Shown: positions 22,381 to 25,103 of the stretch, piece after piece
Numbering within the stretch: the stretch's first letter is position 1
How the letters are laid out: every line of letters starts with the position of its first letter
Origin: JBDRTU01 sp043823825
GTDB taxonomy: Bacteria > Patescibacteriota > Patescibacteriia > Veblenbacterales > UBA10138
Assembly (NCBI GenBank): GCA_043823825.1
Contig: JBDRTU010000037.1
Span: forward strand, 1-25,103
Length of the DNA stretch: 25,103 nucleotides
Reading direction: 5' to 3'
Position numbers and translations under genes: made by a program
The notes under the pieces: model-generated
The model's input: only the letters and a program-made list of their open reading frames with translations
Told to the model about the DNA's origin: nothing
Database searches by the model: none

Positions 22381-22411
22381 TACCACGCAGATAGGCCAAA
22401 ATTATACGTTT

Positions 22412-22462
22412 GTATCAACTGCTCTAAATCAACTACTCTGTATCAACTATTATGTATCAACT
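22412..22462 (+). repeat. four 14-bp-spaced repeats running into a start codon
   Basis: GTATCAACT or AAATCAACT occurs at 22412, 22426, 22440 and 22454, an exact 14-bp period. The last copy is inside the coding sequence: the ATG at 22452 and codons TAT CAA CTA. The array takes the place where a ribosome site would be expected. Confidence 0.8.
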
Positions 22463-23192
22463 ACCAGAGTTACCTACACTACCTAATCTGAACCACGGTT
22501 TTTCTACAAATGACGCTGGTAATATGTCGTTTAAATGGGGCGAGGAAAAAGAAGTGGCTACTAATCGGCATAAATTTTTAGATAAACTTAAGCTAGAAGC
22601 AAAAAATGGGGTAACTGCAAAACTGGGTCAAGGTGATAAAATAATCCGTGTTGGGAAAAAAGAAACAAATAAAGGAATGTCAAAGAATGATTACCAGCTA
22701 CAAGCTGACGGACTCATAACCAACGAACCGGGAATTTTTTTAATGCACGTAGTAGCCGACTGTTTATCGCTTTTACTCTACGACCAAGAACACCAGGCTA
22801 TTGGCTTGGGACATCTGGGCCGGACAGGTACTAGTGCTTTACTCAGTAAAAGAATGGTAGATATGATGGTGAACGAATTTTCCACCCAACCAGAAAAGTT
22901 AATAGTTGGTATTGGGCCAGGTATTCATCAGTGTTGCTATACTTTTAACCAAATACCACCAGACTTGAATTCAAGCTGGCAACCCTTTTTAAACCAAGGT
23001 AAAGACCAGCGACTTAGTATCAATCTTGTAGGATATAATTTATATCAACTTTCTGAAGCTGGGGTAGAGCAAGAAAATATATTTATTAGCGAATACTGCA
23101 CTGCCCATTCAGGAAAATTCTTCTCACACTACCGCGATATACAAGAAAAAAAGCCTGAAGCGCGTTTTGCAACTATTATAGGCTTAAAGTAA
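22452..23192 (+). CDS. laccase-domain / purine nucleoside phosphorylase-like protein (YfiH/PgeF family)
   Basis: The 246-aa product follows the family order: LNHGFSTNDAGNMSF (13-27), VADCLSLLLYD (101-111), GLGHLGRTGT (118-127), VGIGPGIHQCCYTF (152-165) and CTAHSGKFFSHYRD near the end. Family members act on purine nucleosides or correct peptidoglycan errors (PgeF). Metal-site residues Cys104 and His121 are kept. The usual QVHG motif is GQGD here (residues 59-62), so the first His ligand is missing, and GWRGT is changed to GRTGT. It is thus a divergent member with uncertain activity. The gene ends 1 bp before the convergent methyltransferase gene. It follows the second PaaX-type operator and may be part of that regulon. 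Confidence 0.72.
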   Translation: MYQLPELPTLPNLNHGFSTNDAGNMSFKWGEEKEVATNRHKFLDKLKLEAKNGVTAKLGQGDKIIRVGKKETNKGMSKNDYQLQADGLITNEPGIFLMHVVADCLSLLLYDQEHQAIGLGHLGRTGTSALLSKRMVDMMVNEFSTQPEKLIVGIGPGIHQCCYTFNQIPPDLNSSWQPFLNQGKDQRLSINLVGYNLYQLSEAGVEQENIFISEYCTAHSGKFFSHYRDIQEKKPEARFATIIGLK

Positions 23193-23193
23193 T

Positions 23194-24387
23194 TTATTTC
23201 TTTTCTAGCACCACAATCTCTCTGGCGATTTTTTGTCCTCGACGGTAATAGAGTAAGGTGCCACGTTCGGTTAACCAACTTGACGGCAAAAACGGCGGAA
23301 CCGCTTCTATAAATTTTAATCCTGCTTGGTCTAGTGCCTCAATCAGCGGTAAAAAATTAAAATTACTACCCTCAACCAACACAGGCCAAACCATTACCAA
23401 ACGCCCATTTGACGCTAGTAAATTAGCTAAATAACCAACCCAACGAGTGTAATCTTGTGTAAGCGACAGGTAGATCGCGGCCAACTGTTTACTTGTTTCT
23501 TTTCCTGAAAGCGGAGGGCCTAAGAAAGGTTCGCTAACTACACTGGCAAACTTCCGGTTATTTATTTTACTTGATAACTGTTCTAGACCTACGGTGAATA
23601 ATTGCAGTTGCGCCTTAACACCTCGCCGCCTAACCAACCACTGCCAATTTTGTTTAGTTCTAGTAATAGCTGCTTCTTGATTATCGCTCCCTACTAATTG
23701 CGGTACTCCTAAAAGCGCAGCTTCTTGTAAAACAGTACCGGAGCCACAAAAAGGATCAAGTAAAGATTTAAGCCCAGAACCGCCAGCTAAATTCACCATG
23801 GTACGTGCAAGTTTGGGTGGCAGCATACCTTCGCGTAACTCACGACTAGGGCGCTCGTAATCACGTTCGGAATAATCAGCAAAAGGTTGAACAGTGATAG
23901 TGCGGCCAATCTGCACTTTATCCTCGACTGGCAGAAAAATTATTTCCCAACCGCTGGGAGGAAGTAGATGATTTTTTTGTACAGTGACTGAAGATAAAAC
24001 TTTTTCTCGAGAAACCACAAAACGCACCCTACCATCAGTTTTATATTCCCGTTTTAATTCCAAACCTAATTGCTTCATCAAGCGCGGCTCTTGCCCATAC
24101 CAACTAAAGCCAAATAATAATCGTTTAGCTGGCTTAATTATTTTTTTTACTGCTGCTGTTATTAGTTGCTCTTTATTATTTACGCCAGCTAATACCTCAC
24201 CAAGTTTTACCATGCCCGCTAAAGTTTGTTGTAATTTTAGTAAATCTAACGATTTAGCTTCTACTATCCAAAAATCCTTGGTTAAAGCAATATTAGTAAA
24301 CTTTAATCCCAGACTCTGTGCCACTTGCCAAGCCTCTACTACTGAAAACTCTGGCTGCCGGCCGAGGATAAAAAAGTACATAGGCAT
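23194..24387 (-). CDS. Trm11-like tRNA (guanine-N2) methyltransferase
   Basis: The 397-aa product has a THUMP-like N-terminal half and a C-terminal Rossmann methylase. Between them lies the family marker segment YSERDYERPSRELREGMLPP (172-191). The SAM motif is LLDPFCGSG (209-217), and the catalytic loop is SEPFLGPPLSG (285-295), a form of the DPPYG motif. Archaeal and eukaryotic Trm11 methylate G10 of tRNA; CPR homologues are common and often labelled DNA methylase. A tRNA substrate is an inference. The loop lacks the canonical NPPY. The gene is single and convergent with the YfiH-like gene; its start is divergent from the rpsF leader. Confidence 0.72.
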   Translation of the reverse strand: MPMYFFILGRQPEFSVVEAWQVAQSLGLKFTNIALTKDFWIVEAKSLDLLKLQQTLAGMVKLGEVLAGVNNKEQLITAAVKKIIKPAKRLLFGFSWYGQEPRLMKQLGLELKREYKTDGRVRFVVSREKVLSSVTVQKNHLLPPSGWEIIFLPVEDKVQIGRTITVQPFADYSERDYERPSRELREGMLPPKLARTMVNLAGGSGLKSLLDPFCGSGTVLQEAALLGVPQLVGSDNQEAAITRTKQNWQWLVRRRGVKAQLQLFTVGLEQLSSKINNRKFASVVSEPFLGPPLSGKETSKQLAAIYLSLTQDYTRWVGYLANLLASNGRLVMVWPVLVEGSNFNFLPLIEALDQAGLKFIEAVPPFLPSSWLTERGTLLYYRRGQKIAREIVVLEKK

Positions 24388-24427
24388 ACTTTAAAAGTAT
24401 AGCATGACCGCCAGTAGATAATAGCTC

Positions 24428-24456
24428 TTGCTATATTTTTTCCTTTTTGCTAAGAT
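24428..24456 (+). promoter_or_regulatory. upstream promoter of the rpsF leader
   Basis: TTGCTA (24428-24433), a 17-bp spacer and TAAGAT (24451-24456). Transcription would start near 24463, just before the structured leader. Confidence 0.5.
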
Positions 24457-24462
24457 ACTAAT

Positions 24463-24563
24463 ACTTTAAAGCGCTCCCAGAGCGCGCCATACCCGCCCAA
24501 GAGGGCGAGGTTCCTGCTTAAACCGCAAGGTTTTACAAACAGGAGATACTCGGGCGTTTTTTT
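24463..24563 (+). ncRNA. structured leader ending in a terminator-like T tract, upstream of rpsF
   Basis: Three hairpins are visible: GCGCTC/GAGCGC (24471-24476, 24480-24485); CGCCC/GGGCG with an AAGA loop (24494-24507); and TCCTG/CAGGA (24512-24516, 24540-24544) enclosing AAACC-GCAA-GGTTT, a stem with a GNRA tetraloop. A second GGGCG (24552-24556) followed by seven T can also pair with CGCCC at 24494, so two exclusive folds are possible. This looks like an attenuator or ribosomal-protein autoregulation site; it could also be a separate small RNA. I did not find the typical S6:S18 motif. Confidence 0.55.
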
Positions 24564-24608
24564 GTTAACTTAGCCAACTGGCGAGCGAATCCAAATATTA
24601 ACAGAAAA

Positions 24609-24617
24609 TGATATACT
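24609..24617 (+). promoter_or_regulatory. extended -10 promoter directly before rpsF
   Basis: TGATATACT has the TGnTATAAT form. Only 6 nt separate it from ATG 24624, so transcription from here would give leaderless rpsF mRNA that bypasses the leader. Confidence 0.6.
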
Positions 24618-24623
24618 AAATTT

Positions 24624-25097
24624 ATGAATCATTATGAACTCTTATACATTGTGCCTCTTAAAATGGATGAGGAAACAGTGGAGCCAACTATTGAAAAAAT
24701 AAATTCACTGTTAAAAGAATTAGAGGCGGAAATTACTTTGCAGCAAAATTTAGGTAAGCGAAAACTGGCCTATCCGATTAAACAAGTAAGATATGGATAT
24801 TACGTATTGTCTGAATTTAATTTAGAACCCACTGCTCTTAAAACCATAGAAAGAGAGTTATCTTTAGCAGGCGATGTAATAAGATTTCAAATAGTTAGAA
24901 AGAAAATAAAAACCGATGAACAAGTGGCACGCGAAAAAGCACTGAAAGATAAAATCAAAATACATAAATTACACGAGGAATCACAAGCCGCCGTCTCAGC
25001 CTCCGCAGCTGCCAAACCAGTAGCACCATCGGCAACTAAAATTGATGATCTTGATAAAAAATTAGAGGAAATTTTAAAAAATGAAATTGTAAAATGA
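24624..25097 (+). CDS. rpsF: 30S ribosomal protein S6 with C-terminal extension
   Basis: The first 95 residues are the S6 fold: MNHYELLYIVP start, a GKRKLAYPIKQVRYGYYVL strand-loop (near 44-62) and ELSLAGDVIRFQIVRK. S6 binds S18 and 16S rRNA in the 30S platform. Residues 96-157 form an extra Lys/Glu- and Ala-rich tail ending DDLDKKLEEILKNEIVK, longer than in most bacteria and probably disordered with a terminal helix. There is no Shine-Dalgarno; the extended -10 at 24609 suggests leaderless translation. ssb and rpsR usually follow this gene and would lie beyond the window. Confidence 0.95.
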   Translation: MNHYELLYIVPLKMDEETVEPTIEKINSLLKELEAEITLQQNLGKRKLAYPIKQVRYGYYVLSEFNLEPTALKTIERELSLAGDVIRFQIVRKKIKTDEQVAREKALKDKIKIHKLHEESQAAVSASAAAKPVAPSATKIDDLDKKLEEILKNEIVK

Positions 25098-25103
25098 GCC
25101 TTT

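Overview
The window looks like a Patescibacteria (Candidate Phyla Radiation) chromosome segment carrying an integrated mobile element. That placement is an inference from gene content and style: AT-rich DNA, short intergenic gaps, few Shine-Dalgarno sites, several start codons directly behind a -10 box, a PaaX/Cas2-like regulator, and a Trm11-like methyltransferase beside rpsF. The standard genetic code fits, because TGA is used as a stop. No tRNA, rRNA or CRISPR array was seen.

Left part (1-10000). A truncated unknown gene (minus strand) diverges from a YegD-like Hsp70 ATPase gene. A leftward five-gene operon follows (5929 to 2270): polysaccharide pyruvyl transferase-like protein, SDR oxidoreductase, a protein with a ParB-like motif, Nudix hydrolase, histidine phosphatase. 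It resembles a surface-glycan or nucleotide-sugar cassette. A 557-bp spacer then carries a 94-bp tandem repeat. After it come a secreted metzincin-like protease, an unknown gene, a PIN-domain RNase, a small reading frame broken by a stop codon, and a proteasome-fold Ntn hydrolase followed by a 60-aa protein.

Middle part (10080-20296). First comes a 115-nt element whose two ends pair, with a promoter placed to start transcription at its first base; it is a candidate new non-coding RNA. Next is a compact type I-like restriction-modification operon: a nuclease-methylase fusion, HsdS, and a separate PD-(D/E)XK nuclease, with no HsdR helicase. A 650-aa protein with a sigma-factor-like C-terminus is transcribed away from it. 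The replication and integration module follows: a DUF5659-like protein, a filamentous-phage II/X-type replication initiator, two tiny genes, an excisionase-like HTH protein and a large serine recombinase. The recombinase reading frame runs 53 bp into ychF and stops inside the P-loop coding sequence, which suggests that the element sits at the 5' end of ychF. Its left boundary is unresolved.

Right part (20244-25103). These are chromosomal genes: ychF, a frameshifted DUF4190-like membrane protein gene, a PaaX/Cas2-like repressor flanked by two related palindromic operators, a divergent YfiH/PgeF-like laccase-domain protein, a Trm11-like tRNA methyltransferase, and rpsF behind a structured leader with a terminator-like end and its own second promoter.
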